Origin: a virus
Strand: one strand, 5' to 3'
IMG/VR virus record: IMGVR_UViG_3300042450_002433
Span: 83,570-147,569 of that record
Length of the DNA stretch: 64,000 nt
Positions 50,060 through 60,980 of this stretch are shown here, piece after piece; within the stretch, counting starts at the first letter, position 1, and each line of letters opens with the position of its first letter. A program made the translations under genes and the position numbers. The notes beneath the pieces are model-generated. The model was not told the origin of the DNA and made no database searches. It saw only the letters and a program-made list of their open reading frames with translations.

Positions 50060-50066
50060 CAAAGCA

Positions 50067-52388
50067 ATGCCAGGATCCTGTGACCCATTTCGACAAAACC
50101 ACAAACGCATAGCCGCAGATGCCCTTCTTGGGATCTACGGAGATGTTGATGAAAACAATCTTTTCTTATCCATTGGAAAAATACAATCATGGACGGATGA
50201 TACAAATCCTCCTCGAAGTGTGGATAGTGTCAAGGATGATACGGATTTTTGGAAATCTGCATTTGCACATAAAAGAATTGACAGTGCCGATGTATCGCTT
50301 GTTGTGAGACGATACGATTGGTCGGCAGGAGTAGTCTATACTTCATATCGAGACGATTTGGATCTCTTTGATGACTTTGATCCCGCACCATTCTATGCCT
50401 TGGTAGATGAGGAAAGAGTCTATAAGTGCATCGATAATAATAATGGTGCTCCATCCATGGTTGCCCCAACCCATACAGATACTCGTATCAGAAAACTTGG
50501 AGATAACTATCGTTGGAAGTTCTTGTATCAGATTCCAGAATCAAAGCGTAAGTTCTTGACAAAAACCAAAGGCGATAGCATTGGATATATGCCCGTTGAG
50601 TATATTGAATATCTGAGAACAAGTGATGAGCGAATCCTACAATGGACTACTCAGGAATCTGCTGTTGATGGCGAGATCTCATATATCAAGATTAATCCTG
50701 ATGTTCAGCCATTTGTTGTTTCGAAGAAATGTGTTTTTCCAAATATAGACAATACGGTTGTTGCTGATGTTGGATTGAGTGCTACAGGAATTACTCTTTC
50801 ATCGCCTTACCTGTTCTTACAGGCAGATTATTATAATGACATGGTTCTGTCTATTGATAGTGGGCAGGGATTGGGTCAGAGAAGAGTCATTACTAATTTT
50901 GTTCCAAGTGGTGGTGGAAATTCTGCATTTGTGAATGTCAATTATCCTTTCTCTAGTAGTATTTCGGGTGGAGCCAATGCAAGTGAATTTTCAATTGTTC
51001 CGAATATTCAAGTAGTTGGTGATGGCACCTCATATCTCAATAGTGGAAATCCATATTCCACATCGGCTGAAGTTTCAATTCGATTTGGAGCGACAGCAAC
51101 GAGTGGAGTTACATCATGCACTGAATTTTTTGAAATAACAAAAATGATTGATTCGATTGAGTTGGTTGATGGTGGAAAAAACTATACTTTTGCCTCTCTT
51201 AATTTTGTTGAAGGGCTTTTTGTTCCTACCAACAAGGTAAATCTTGAAGACTTGGCAACGCCTATCATGTCTCCACCTGGTGGACATGGATCAAATCCTG
51301 TTAAGGAACTTGGTGCATCTTCCATTATGATCTCCAAAGAGTATTCAAGAAACGAAGGCGGGGCTGTAAGCACCGAAAATGAATATCGGCAATTTGCACT
51401 TCTTCTCAATCCACTTCTTGCAGAAAAACAAGTTCGCCTTCGGTTCTATCAGCCAGGTCTTACGGGAACCTTTAGTGTCGGATCTACTGCTGCTCAAGAA
51501 GCAACCGCAGGATTTGATGGTGCATATGGCAAAGTTGTTTCATGGGTTGTGGGAATTTCGGGACATGAAGGAACCAATCAGTTAGTATTGACCAATATTA
51601 AGAATGGTCAATTTGAATATAACGGCACAGTCAGTGGATTGAATATTATGACTGTCGATGAACGAACCCTTGCAGGATCTGAATCTAGAAGACTTCTTAA
51701 ACTTAAACTTGCTCCAACCGATACTATATTTACGGGTGGGGGAAACGATTTCGTTGAGGGATATATTGCTCACGGGATTGGTAATTATGCAACTTCGACT
51801 CCCCCATCAAGAGCAACCGCAGACATATATGATTGGAAACCTCAATTAGGTTCTAATCTGTCGGGATATCTTTATTTGGAAAATGTTCAAGGCGAGTTCA
51901 AGTACGGCGAGCGAATCAACCAAACAGATCAAATGTATTCGGGATTCTCAGAAAGAGGATTGAGTGGAATTGGTGAAATTGTAGCAATAGACAGCCTTGT
52001 TCAGGATGGAGTTGATGCATATGATCAAACCACCTCGCTTCTTATGGCATGGGATGGTTCGAATCAATTTGATTCTGCTTCATTCTTTGAGGATAACTAT
52101 CAGGTATTTGGTGGAACAGGAACAACAAACTCAGCAAATGGTTATGTTATGGATTGGAGTGTGGGTGCTTCGGGCACAACAGGAACACTCCGAGTTTCAG
52201 GAACGCAGGGAAATATTGTTGCGGGAATGACATCGAACTATAGTGAAGGGGTTGCAAGTGTGACAACAGTTCTTCACACAGGTGAACTTAAATATAGATC
52301 GGGAGATATCCTATACATACAGAATATGAAGCCGATTCAGCGCGGTTTTGAACAAAAGGAAGAAATCAAAATAGTCATTGACTATTAA
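50067..52388 (+). CDS. 8: Baseplate wedge protein gp8, enlarged
   Basis: A 773-residue protein. The first 190 residues follow gp8: NNLFLSIGKIQSWTDDTNPP, DDTDFWKSAFAHKRIDSADV, VVRRYDWSAGVVY, ERVYKCIDNNNGAPS, then NYRWKFLYQIPESKRKF. T4 gp8 has 334 residues, so more than half of this protein is extra beta-rich sequence that could carry additional peripheral baseplate contacts. Confident for the N-terminal domain. Confidence 0.8.
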   Translation: MPGSCDPFRQNHKRIAADALLGIYGDVDENNLFLSIGKIQSWTDDTNPPRSVDSVKDDTDFWKSAFAHKRIDSADVSLVVRRYDWSAGVVYTSYRDDLDLFDDFDPAPFYALVDEERVYKCIDNNNGAPSMVAPTHTDTRIRKLGDNYRWKFLYQIPESKRKFLTKTKGDSIGYMPVEYIEYLRTSDERILQWTTQESAVDGEISYIKINPDVQPFVVSKKCVFPNIDNTVVADVGLSATGITLSSPYLFLQADYYNDMVLSIDSGQGLGQRRVITNFVPSGGGNSAFVNVNYPFSSSISGGANASEFSIVPNIQVVGDGTSYLNSGNPYSTSAEVSIRFGATATSGVTSCTEFFEITKMIDSIELVDGGKNYTFASLNFVEGLFVPTNKVNLEDLATPIMSPPGGHGSNPVKELGASSIMISKEYSRNEGGAVSTENEYRQFALLLNPLLAEKQVRLRFYQPGLTGTFSVGSTAAQEATAGFDGAYGKVVSWVVGISGHEGTNQLVLTNIKNGQFEYNGTVSGLNIMTVDERTLAGSESRRLLKLKLAPTDTIFTGGGNDFVEGYIAHGIGNYATSTPPSRATADIYDWKPQLGSNLSGYLYLENVQGEFKYGERINQTDQMYSGFSERGLSGIGEIVAIDSLVQDGVDAYDQTTSLLMAWDGSNQFDSASFFEDNYQVFGGTGTTNSANGYVMDWSVGASGTTGTLRVSGTQGNIVAGMTSNYSEGVASVTTVLHTGELKYRSGDILYIQNMKPIQRGFEQKEEIKIVIDY

Positions 52389-52399
52389 GGTAGAAATAA

Positions 52400-55300
52400 A
52401 TGCCATCATACGACCCAAGTTTGTTTAATGTTGATCCTTACTATGACGATTTTAGCGAGGACAAGAAGTTTCTTCGTCTCATGTTCCGTCCTGGATATGG
52501 TGTTCAGGCACGAGAACTGACACAGATACAGACACTTCTACAGAATCAAGTCGAGCGTCTTGGTTCTCATATATTTGAAGAAGGCAGCATTGTTCTTGAC
52601 GGGCAGATCAGTGAAAATCGTGTAAAATATGTGAAAGTAAATCTTGGATCTTCGGTGGGATATTCGGATTTCATTGGAACGGTCATTGGATCATCGGGTA
52701 AGGCTAGTGCCCGTGTTGTTCATGCCGAAGGAGTATATCCAAATAGTAGTGAATCAAATACAAGTGTTCTTTTCTTTGAATATACTGAAGGCGGTGCAAC
52801 ATTTGCAATCAATAATATTCTTTCTGCGACCGCCGCAAACGGTACAGGAATAACTGCTTCCGTAACAGGGCCAAATGGATATGTTATTGGTGATGCACTT
52901 GTTGCATCGGTTGATCGTGGCGTTCGATTTGTCGAGGGATATTTTGTTCTCAATGATGCCCAATCAATTGGTGCATATACCCTCACAGGATCTGTTGGAA
53001 ATAAAATTCGCAACTATAACAACCCTACCACAAGAATTGGGTTTGATGTTGATAAGTCATTTGTCACCTCTACTGACGATACATCACTGAACGATCCTGC
53101 ATTCGGATTCTACAATTATGCCGCTCCTGGTTCAGATCGGTTCATGATTGAACTTCTTGCATCACAGAAGGGGTTCACAGCAACTGATACAACGGCAGTG
53201 GACAATTTCTCTAGAGTCGGATTTATTGAATTTATGCGTGTGGTTGACGGCGACATTGTTAAAGTTGAGAAGTATCCCGACTATGCAATGCTTGAAGATA
53301 CTCTTGCGCGGCGAACATATGACGAATCGGGAAACTATACAGTAACTCCGTTTGAATTGGTTCTTAAAGGCCCAACCGCAGTGGGTGGAACTAGTGTATT
53401 GAAAGCAGAGTTGTCTCCTGGTAAGGCATATGTATTTGGCTATGAATTTGAAACACAGGGAAAGACCAAACTCAATATTCCATGTGCCCGTGGAGCATCT
53501 CATGAAAGAACTATTACTAGAGATTTTAACAGATCTATTGGCCCATATACAAAGGTAGTATTTTCAGGAATTCCAGATTCATTTGGAACTACCGCAGATC
53601 TTGCAACACATCCTCTAGTGACATTGTCTTCGGGTGCAAGTGGTGCCGCATGTGCTGCAATTGGCACAGCAAGAATTCGTGGAGTTGAGCCATATGGTGG
53701 AACCGTTTACAATCTATCGATATATGATATCAGTTTAACAGGTGGAGCATTTTCAGATGTTACTCGCGTGTTTATGAATGGCAAGGTATCGACTACAAGC
53801 CATTTGTTTGCAATCACAGGCGGTAGTGCTACTCTCGATGCACAGAGTCAAGGATCTCTTTTATATCCAATTCCCGAAGGATCGGGAGTGACTGCATTCA
53901 ATGTTGGTGATTATGCAATCGTTTCATATGCAAAGACAACTGCAAATGCATCTACCTATCCATTTACTATTGATTCGTATGATATTAATAAAATGGAATT
54001 TCCCCTTCTTGAAAACAATATTGTTACTTTGCCAAATGCTGATATTCTTGTTTTTGATCAGAATGGGAAAGTCTTGGGAGGAACTGCTGCACGGGGTGCT
54101 TCCGAAAATCAACTATCAGTTACGGTAACGGGAACGGTCAGTGGTGCAAAGTTGAATGTAATTGCAACACAGAAGTTTGCAAATAATAGTACCTCCATGA
54201 CCGACTTCCGAAGAACAAAGACGCTCTCTACCATAAGCCAGTCTCTTACGGGAGCATTTGGCAGAGACCTCACAGGCGATGGTAGAGGCAGCACAGCAGA
54301 TACCTTGTATCTCAATGGATATACTGATGTCGATCAGTTGCTGTCGCTTACGGGGTCAATGGGAGCAAGTTCAGGAATTAATCTATTACCCTATTTTGAT
54401 TTTGATACGGGTCAGCGCGATGCTCATTATGATTGGGCTAGAGTTACCTTGATTCCTGGTACAGTAGGAGTTACAGGCCCATATTCGGCAACATTTAAAC
54501 ACTATACACACAGTACAGGTGAGTTTGGGCTTGGGCCGTATACCGCACAGTCATATCCTGATTATGAAAATATCCCAACCTATACAAGCAGAACAAATGC
54601 ACTTCAATACAATCTTCGCGACTGTATCGATTTCCGTCCTGATCGTAGTTTGACGGGAGATATTATTCCAATAACATGGGTTCCTGCAAACACCTCGGCG
54701 AATTCGACCGATTGGACATACACACACTTCTTGCCAAGAACAGATAAGATTGCATTGACTCGTGATCGTAGATTCACCGTCATTTCGGGAATTCCTTCAT
54801 TGGATGCCGATGTTCCTGCGGATGATCCGAATGCAATGTCCTTGTATAGTATTCGTGTAAATCCTTATACAGTTGACAGCAATGATGCTTCTGTTCGTTA
54901 TGTTGAAAATAAGCGTTATACCATGCGAGATATTGGTGCATTGGAAAAACGAATTGAAGCCGTTGAATACTACACTACACTGAATCTTCTTGAGCAAGAG
55001 GCAAAAGCAAAGAGCATTCGGGACACCGATGATGTTGAAATGCCTAAGCGTGGTATTCTTGTTGATCAGTTTAAGGGTCATGCAGTTGCAGACAATACCG
55101 ATCCGATGTTTGCCGCAAGTGTTGATTATGAAAACAATGAATTGCGTCCATCTTTTGTGTCTCGCTCTTATGGATTAACGGGTGAAATAAATGTATCAAA
55201 TGTTGTTGGGAATACTTCAACAGGCATATACACCTTGACTTATGCACTCTCTCCTGAAATTTCAAATCTTCTTGCAAGTGGTTCAGTTACAGTAAATCCA

Positions 55301-57367
55301 TTTAATGTTATCAATTATCTCGGCACACTTTCTATCAGCCCATCGACCGACAATTGGTACGATTCTGAAAAGCAGCCTAAGGTATTGGTGAATGTTGATG
55401 GCGAGAATGATAACTGGGAACAGAACTCAAGTTATGGATTTGGTACGCGGTTTAATGATTGGGAATCTATTTGGTTTGGTAAAGAAAATCAGACTTCGAA
55501 GAACACTCGTCCCAATTTGTTGAATCCCAATAAGTTGCTTACTGCCAAGGTTGAGGGAACTTCGTTGAATAATCTAAGTGCTTCAATTGCTCCTGAAAGC
55601 CTGAAGAAGATCATCAACAATAAGACGATTGCAAAGGATGTACTTCCTATTGCTCGTCAGAAGACAATCTCAATCAATGCCAATGGACTGAAGCCAAACA
55701 CCACTTTCCATGTGTTCTGTGATGACATGAATGTAACCCCCTATTGCACAGGAGGTAGTCAGGTTACAACAAGCAAGGGTGAGGCATCGACCAATTATCT
55801 GTTCAACTACCCAAATGCATCCACGGGCGTATTCGAACAGAATTTCTCGGTAGGTCGCCATGTCATTCGAATTATTGACAGTACCGATATCGAGAATCTA
55901 AGTAATTGGACAATGTCTGCTGAGGCCGTATATGCCATTGAAGGAAACTATAATTCTATCGCAGAAGATGGGCATATGTCTACTCGACTTTCGGAAACTA
56001 GAAGAAAGTCAGTAAAATCTTCAAGAGTTATTTCAAATCTGTCTGAAGTTCTTACAAGTTCGGGTGAAATTCGTGGATATACCGAACCACTTGCACAGAC
56101 TTTCTATGTTGATCCTACCAAGTATCCAAAGGGAATTTTCTTAAAGTCTATTGATCTGTACTTTAGTGGCAAGGAAACACTTACAACTATTCCAATCACA
56201 GTGCAGGTTCGTCCTACGATATCGGGTTATCCACATCCATCAAAGGTTCTTCCTTTTGCATCTTCGACCCTGTATTCGGACAGTATCAATACGGCTGATC
56301 TAATCACGGCAGGTAATGCAAATCAAACAAATTTTCCATTCAGTAATCCTGTATATCTGCTTCCTGGTCAAGAGTATGCAATTAGTATTCTTACAAACTC
56401 TTCTGAGTATTCGGTATTTACAGGAGCAGTTGGTAGCACTGTCTTGATCGCAAGTGAAGAGGACTCGAAGTATAATATTACAAAGCAGCCCATGATGAGA
56501 TCGATCTTCAAGGCACAGAATACGGGCAAGATGGTCAAGAGCGATAATGAAACCTTGGCTTTCCGCTTACAACTGTGCAAATTTGATAGCAGTGGAAGTA
56601 TTCGATTTGTAAATCAGGCAATTAGTGGAAGTGGTACATTCAACATTAATGAATTTAGATTAAATGCTGCTGATACTGTTCCCGAAGGATCTGTAATTTC
56701 ATATTCATCAATTGTAGTAAATGTTCAACCCGACACATACAGTCAAATATCTAAGAACAAGAACATTACTCCTTCCGATGGACATCATCCAATCACGACA
56801 GGAACTTCACAGGCAGGACTTGCATCAGTAGATGTCACAATGAGTGCAAGTAGTGATGGATATGTTTCTCCTGTATTTGATAGGGAAAAGTCGAGCATCG
56901 TTACAATATCAAATACTATCAATAACAATACAAACACAACACAGGGCGATGGACAGTATAACGGAGAACTCGAACCGAGTAATGTTGCATCAGCATTTAA
57001 AGCAAGTGCAAGATATATTAGTAAGAAGGTAACTCTTGAAGAGGGTATAGAGGCATCAAACATCACAGTATCGATGTCGCTCTGCAATCCCAAGAAAAAC
57101 AGTGCAGTTCCTTCTTCTGTGAAAGTATTTGTTCGTCCAATTCCTGTTGGTGAGGTTGACTATGACTATATTGATTATGTGGAATTGACCACAACCGATG
57201 GGGGCATATCCTCATCCGATACTGATTTCCGTGAAATATCTTTTACAAATATTGGATATACAACCCTAACTAAGTTTAAGTCATTCTCGATTAAGGTAGT
57301 TATGTTTGGAAGTTCAACGGGAGCAGCAGTTCCTCGTATTAAGAATCTAAGGATGATTGCAACATGA
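52400..57367 (+). CDS. Very large baseplate/fibre protein (DUF4815-type), gp10 position
   Basis: A 1655-residue protein. The N-terminus (PYYDDFSEDKKFLRLMFRPG, YGVQARELTQIQTLLQNQVE, RLGSHIFEEGSIVLDG) is the DUF4815-type block found in large virion proteins of T4-like environmental phages. The middle is beta-rich, with receptor-binding-like repeats, and has a helical segment (GALEKRIEAVEYYTTLNLLEQEA) at about 850-875. It follows gp8, where T4 has gp9-gp10, so a peripheral wedge or fibre-base role is likely. AAGGTAG precedes the ATG. Overlaps the next gene by 4 nt. Confidence 0.75.
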   Translation: MPSYDPSLFNVDPYYDDFSEDKKFLRLMFRPGYGVQARELTQIQTLLQNQVERLGSHIFEEGSIVLDGQISENRVKYVKVNLGSSVGYSDFIGTVIGSSGKASARVVHAEGVYPNSSESNTSVLFFEYTEGGATFAINNILSATAANGTGITASVTGPNGYVIGDALVASVDRGVRFVEGYFVLNDAQSIGAYTLTGSVGNKIRNYNNPTTRIGFDVDKSFVTSTDDTSLNDPAFGFYNYAAPGSDRFMIELLASQKGFTATDTTAVDNFSRVGFIEFMRVVDGDIVKVEKYPDYAMLEDTLARRTYDESGNYTVTPFELVLKGPTAVGGTSVLKAELSPGKAYVFGYEFETQGKTKLNIPCARGASHERTITRDFNRSIGPYTKVVFSGIPDSFGTTADLATHPLVTLSSGASGAACAAIGTARIRGVEPYGGTVYNLSIYDISLTGGAFSDVTRVFMNGKVSTTSHLFAITGGSATLDAQSQGSLLYPIPEGSGVTAFNVGDYAIVSYAKTTANASTYPFTIDSYDINKMEFPLLENNIVTLPNADILVFDQNGKVLGGTAARGASENQLSVTVTGTVSGAKLNVIATQKFANNSTSMTDFRRTKTLSTISQSLTGAFGRDLTGDGRGSTADTLYLNGYTDVDQLLSLTGSMGASSGINLLPYFDFDTGQRDAHYDWARVTLIPGTVGVTGPYSATFKHYTHSTGEFGLGPYTAQSYPDYENIPTYTSRTNALQYNLRDCIDFRPDRSLTGDIIPITWVPANTSANSTDWTYTHFLPRTDKIALTRDRRFTVISGIPSLDADVPADDPNAMSLYSIRVNPYTVDSNDASVRYVENKRYTMRDIGALEKRIEAVEYYTTLNLLEQEAKAKSIRDTDDVEMPKRGILVDQFKGHAVADNTDPMFAASVDYENNELRPSFVSRSYGLTGEINVSNVVGNTSTGIYTLTYALSPEISNLLASGSVTVNPFNVINYLGTLSISPSTDNWYDSEKQPKVLVNVDGENDNWEQNSSYGFGTRFNDWESIWFGKENQTSKNTRPNLLNPNKLLTAKVEGTSLNNLSASIAPESLKKIINNKTIAKDVLPIARQKTISINANGLKPNTTFHVFCDDMNVTPYCTGGSQVTTSKGEASTNYLFNYPNASTGVFEQNFSVGRHVIRIIDSTDIENLSNWTMSAEAVYAIEGNYNSIAEDGHMSTRLSETRRKSVKSSRVISNLSEVLTSSGEIRGYTEPLAQTFYVDPTKYPKGIFLKSIDLYFSGKETLTTIPITVQVRPTISGYPHPSKVLPFASSTLYSDSINTADLITAGNANQTNFPFSNPVYLLPGQEYAISILTNSSEYSVFTGAVGSTVLIASEEDSKYNITKQPMMRSIFKAQNTGKMVKSDNETLAFRLQLCKFDSSGSIRFVNQAISGSGTFNINEFRLNAADTVPEGSVISYSSIVVNVQPDTYSQISKNKNITPSDGHHPITTGTSQAGLASVDVTMSASSDGYVSPVFDREKSSIVTISNTINNNTNTTQGDGQYNGELEPSNVASAFKASARYISKKVTLEEGIEASNITVSMSLCNPKKNSAVPSSVKVFVRPIPVGEVDYDYIDYVELTTTDGGISSSDTDFREISFTNIGYTTLTKFKSFSIKVVMFGSSTGAAVPRIKNLRMIAT

Positions 57368-57570
57368 TGCCTAACCGAATCAAGGTAAAGAATGAACGAC
57401 TAGTGAGAGACACCAAAACAGGTGCAATTCTCTCGACAGACCATGATTCTATACATGCATATGAGAGAAGAAAGCACGAACATTTAGCACAAAAGGAACG
57501 GATAAATAAGTTAGAGCAAGAATTGTTTGACCTAAAATCCCTTGTTTCGAAACTCATAGAGAAACGATAA
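57364..57570 (+). CDS. Small coiled-coil protein
   Basis: A 68-residue charged protein. Residues 1-30 (MPNRIKVKNERLVRDTKTGA, ILSTDHDSIHAY) are a conserved-looking start, and 32-68 (ERRKHEHLAQKERINKLEQE ... LKSLVSKLIEKR) form a heptad-repeat helix. It overlaps the end of the large DUF4815-type gene by ATGA and precedes the collar fibre gene by 6 nt. It may be an assembly chaperone or trimerisation partner. Similar small proteins occupy this place in related phages. Confidence 0.65.
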   Translation: MMPNRIKVKNERLVRDTKTGAILSTDHDSIHAYERRKHEHLAQKERINKLEQELFDLKSLVSKLIEKR

Positions 57571-57576
57571 TCACAC

Positions 57577-60500
57577 ATGTCCTGTACCGCATCAGATTTA
57601 ATCAATATTCAGCCGCTCGTTCTTTCCGACACCTTTAATACATGGTTCGATAGAACAAATGAGATGATTGAGGCAGCAAGTGCCATCAATGTCTTTGATG
57701 TTGATGTTGGAGCAACATCGGGTGGATTGATTAAGGAAACAGGCTGTTCGGGTGGTTACTACAATGGCGTAGTAACTCTTTCTGCAAATCCTGGTGCAGG
57801 TATTGGAATTGGTGTTGCGGGATTCACGGATAACTTCAATAAAATAATTATTGATGCTGTTCGTCTTGAAGACTTGGGCACGGGGGCATCTGCAAATCCC
57901 CAAATGGGCGATTATGTAATTTTTAGTGATGTGAGTGATACTCGTCAGGGTTTGGCAGGAACGCCTAAGCGTACTCCTGCTCACCGAATGCTTCCTCCTG
58001 TTGTTACTTTTGGTGGCTCGGGAAATGGATCTTTCACAATTCAAGGCGATGTCAATATTGTTGGTAATCTGAATGTGTCTGCACAGACCTCATATATCGA
58101 TTCGAATGATCTTCGTATTGAAGACAAGATTATTGAATTGGCATACAATCGATATGTTGAATTTATGGTCACAGGTGTGGGATTAACAGAAGGTTCGTTT
58201 AATGGCGGTCAGACCTCAGGTATGACTGCATTCTATCACGATACTCTTACTCCTGATCCAGCCACTGCAACCACAATTGGTGTAGTTCGTAGTTGGGGAG
58301 GACGAACCGCAGGTGCAGGAACAACAGGAACAATTCAACTTCATCTATTCACCGATGGTGGTGTTGATGATGTTATTTTGGGTGGAAAGTTGGTCATTAC
58401 GGGTTCAGCAATTACATCAGTTCTTACTACAGGAACACCCACGATTGGTACTTCTTTCTTCGGTGATGAAATATTAACTCCCGCAGGTATTGATATCAAG
58501 GGTGCTTCAGGTGACAAGACATTCTTGTGGAATCTCAGATCTCCTGATATGCAGTCATGGAATGCATTTGTTGCAAATACGAATCTTGGTGTTACTGGTT
58601 CGGATAATTATATTCTTTCTTCTAAGTTTGCATCGATTGGCTATCCCGATGCATCTGTAAACAATTCCTATACTTACTACGGATCAAATGGGTCATTTTC
58701 TCGATATGATGTTGCCAATCAATTGACGATGCGACACAGCCCCACAGGTGCTGCGGGTGCTACCTTTGGTGTTGTATTTGCGGGTAGTACAGGCCCTGCG
58801 GTTTACCCAGGGGTGCCTGTTTCGAATTGGATCAAGTTTCTAAATGCAGATCAGTTGGATGGTGCTCATTCACTCACCACAGCAACTCCATGGTCTATTC
58901 CCGTTTCTTTGGGTGATGGTAGAATTCATGAGGATTGGTTAAGAGCAGATGCAATTCGTAAAACTTTCTGCCAAACAAATCACGGATTTGCAGTTGGACA
59001 TGCTCTTCGCTTTGATACCGATGGATCACTCACTTTTGCAAAGGCAAATACGGTATCAAATGCAGAGGCACTTGGAATTGTAGAAAGTGTTACGGGAAAT
59101 TGCTTCAGTCTTGTCACCAAGGGATTCATTTCGGGACTGACTGCAACAGGTGGATTTGCAAGTCTATATCCGCTCGTAACAGGAAATGCATATTTCCTAC
59201 ATCCTGAAATTGGTGGCAGTTTCATCGATAATCCCGATTCGGGTGCATATGAAATTCAACCTGGAGAAATTCGCAAAGCACTGTTGATCGCCACGGGTAT
59301 CAACAAGGGATATGTCTGCAACTATACAGGTATCGTTGTTGGCGATACTCCTACTGATCTTGTATATCTTCGTTCAACCGCTCCGATTGGTGCCGTACAA
59401 CCATTTGCAGGTATCACCGCAGGAATCCCTGATGGATGGCTACTTTGTGATGGTTCGGTAAAGGCAAAAGAATTTTGGAATGACCTTTTCGGAACTATTA
59501 GCAATACACATTATGCAATTGCAGAAGTTGTAAATGCTACAACTTTCTTAATTGAAGGAGACACCCGAGGAATTCTTGTTGGTGATGCACTTTCGTTCGT
59601 TTGGGCTGTGGGAAGCGCAGATGGAATTGTATCTTCCGTCAATACAACTACACGCACTATTACTGTTACAACAAATACATTCACAGAACTAGATGCAGGA
59701 GTTTCTCTTAAGGTGTATGGCAGAGTTGTTGCGACTGCTGTTGGTCGTTCAATTTTCTTCCTGCCCGATCTTCGTAGACGGACTGTCTTCGGCGTTTCGA
59801 ACGCCACGGGATTGGCAGGAAGTGGAATAATTACTCCCCCAATCGGATTGGGAACAATTGGTGGTGAATCTGAAGTAACGCTACTAGAGAACAATATCCC
59901 ACCACATACACATACCCTAAATTCGGCTGTTCAGACTGACTCGTTTAGCAATTCGCGTGGAAGTTCAACGACTGAAACTGGTGGCTTGCTGGGAACAGGG
60001 GCTGGAACAACACCATTCGACATCATTCCACCGAATGTTGGAATGCATTGGATCATCCGTGCCAAGAATGGTTTCCAAGCCACGATTCTGACGGGTCACA
60101 ATCACGACAACTTTTATATTCGCTATAACATCAATCATACGACTGCAAGTGGTGCTGCTCGTACCCTGACGGATGCCGACCGCGCACAGTTCCGAACAAA
60201 TGCAAAGGTTCTCCGCAACGATGCTGATGATACATTCCATGGGGCATTGACTGTTACAGGCACAATCAACATCCAAGGATTGGGCGGTGCAGACAGCGTT
60301 GATGCAATCGTTGCGGGTGGTGTGAGTGCTGATTTCTATGTCGGAAACCGCCTGTTTATTAATGAGTCTGCTCGTATCAGTCTTCCAAGCAGCAACTCGC
60401 TGATGATAACAGGCAGCAGCACATCGAGTGTACGGATGTATCCTGCCCTCAACTACGGTCTCACGGGCGCAACTAAGTTATATGATCAGAATCAGAAAGA

Positions 60501-60978
60501 TGCTGATAGCCGTAATGTTGTCGTTGATTACTCGACTGGCGAGGTTTCATGCCGACCGATGTTTAATGTCAGCACGACAGGGCCAAGCACCGCTGTGGGA
60601 TATCCTGAAGGATTTGTTTGGTATGAGACGGGCACTCCAACAGTCCAAGGAAATGTCTTGGCAGCGGAAGATGGTTGGGTAGAGTTACCTGGTGGCATTT
60701 TGATGCAATGGGGAACAACCGACATAGGAGAAGATTCCAGCACCAGCGGCAACATCTATTCAAACATCACTTTCCGAAGAGCATTTGCACAAGTATACAA
60801 CATGTCCGTTACGGTTCGTTGGGATGGCAATTATGCATCTTGGCAGGGCAAAGATTTCATGGGTCAGTATACGAATCTCACAAATACGGGCGCAAAGGTA
60901 ATTGCAAATAATGCAAACACTTCAGCAGGATGGCCTGCTGAAGGAAGAATTAGTTGGACTGCTATTGGTATAATGTAA
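57577..60978 (+). CDS. Tail fibre protein with phage tail-collar domain
   Basis: An 1133-residue protein. The N-terminal part (MSCTASDLINIQPLVLSDTF, NTWFDRTNEMIEAASAINVF) is an attachment domain. A parallel-beta type segment follows (FTIQGDVNIVGNLNVSAQTSY). The collar domain is at about 605-640 (PIGAVQPFAGITAGIPDGWL, LCDGS), with FLPDLRRRTVFGV and the metal-binding-like PPHTHTL after it and GHNHDN further on (HxH motifs as in T4 long fibres). The C-terminus resembles a fibre end (WGTTDIGEDSS ... SWTAIGIM). It is the largest fibre in the window; a homologue starts at 63450. Confidence 0.8.
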   Translation: MSCTASDLINIQPLVLSDTFNTWFDRTNEMIEAASAINVFDVDVGATSGGLIKETGCSGGYYNGVVTLSANPGAGIGIGVAGFTDNFNKIIIDAVRLEDLGTGASANPQMGDYVIFSDVSDTRQGLAGTPKRTPAHRMLPPVVTFGGSGNGSFTIQGDVNIVGNLNVSAQTSYIDSNDLRIEDKIIELAYNRYVEFMVTGVGLTEGSFNGGQTSGMTAFYHDTLTPDPATATTIGVVRSWGGRTAGAGTTGTIQLHLFTDGGVDDVILGGKLVITGSAITSVLTTGTPTIGTSFFGDEILTPAGIDIKGASGDKTFLWNLRSPDMQSWNAFVANTNLGVTGSDNYILSSKFASIGYPDASVNNSYTYYGSNGSFSRYDVANQLTMRHSPTGAAGATFGVVFAGSTGPAVYPGVPVSNWIKFLNADQLDGAHSLTTATPWSIPVSLGDGRIHEDWLRADAIRKTFCQTNHGFAVGHALRFDTDGSLTFAKANTVSNAEALGIVESVTGNCFSLVTKGFISGLTATGGFASLYPLVTGNAYFLHPEIGGSFIDNPDSGAYEIQPGEIRKALLIATGINKGYVCNYTGIVVGDTPTDLVYLRSTAPIGAVQPFAGITAGIPDGWLLCDGSVKAKEFWNDLFGTISNTHYAIAEVVNATTFLIEGDTRGILVGDALSFVWAVGSADGIVSSVNTTTRTITVTTNTFTELDAGVSLKVYGRVVATAVGRSIFFLPDLRRRTVFGVSNATGLAGSGIITPPIGLGTIGGESEVTLLENNIPPHTHTLNSAVQTDSFSNSRGSSTTETGGLLGTGAGTTPFDIIPPNVGMHWIIRAKNGFQATILTGHNHDNFYIRYNINHTTASGAARTLTDADRAQFRTNAKVLRNDADDTFHGALTVTGTINIQGLGGADSVDAIVAGGVSADFYVGNRLFINESARISLPSSNSLMITGSSTSSVRMYPALNYGLTGATKLYDQNQKDADSRNVVVDYSTGEVSCRPMFNVSTTGPSTAVGYPEGFVWYETGTPTVQGNVLAAEDGWVELPGGILMQWGTTDIGEDSSTSGNIYSNITFRRAFAQVYNMSVTVRWDGNYASWQGKDFMGQYTNLTNTGAKVIANNANTSAGWPAEGRISWTAIGIM

Positions 60979-60980
60979 TC

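Noticed and set aside
52391-52398. AATAAATG before the DUF4815-type gene
   Set aside because: Last base differs from the late motif and it would overlap the ribosome site region; a good AAGGTAG site explains the start.
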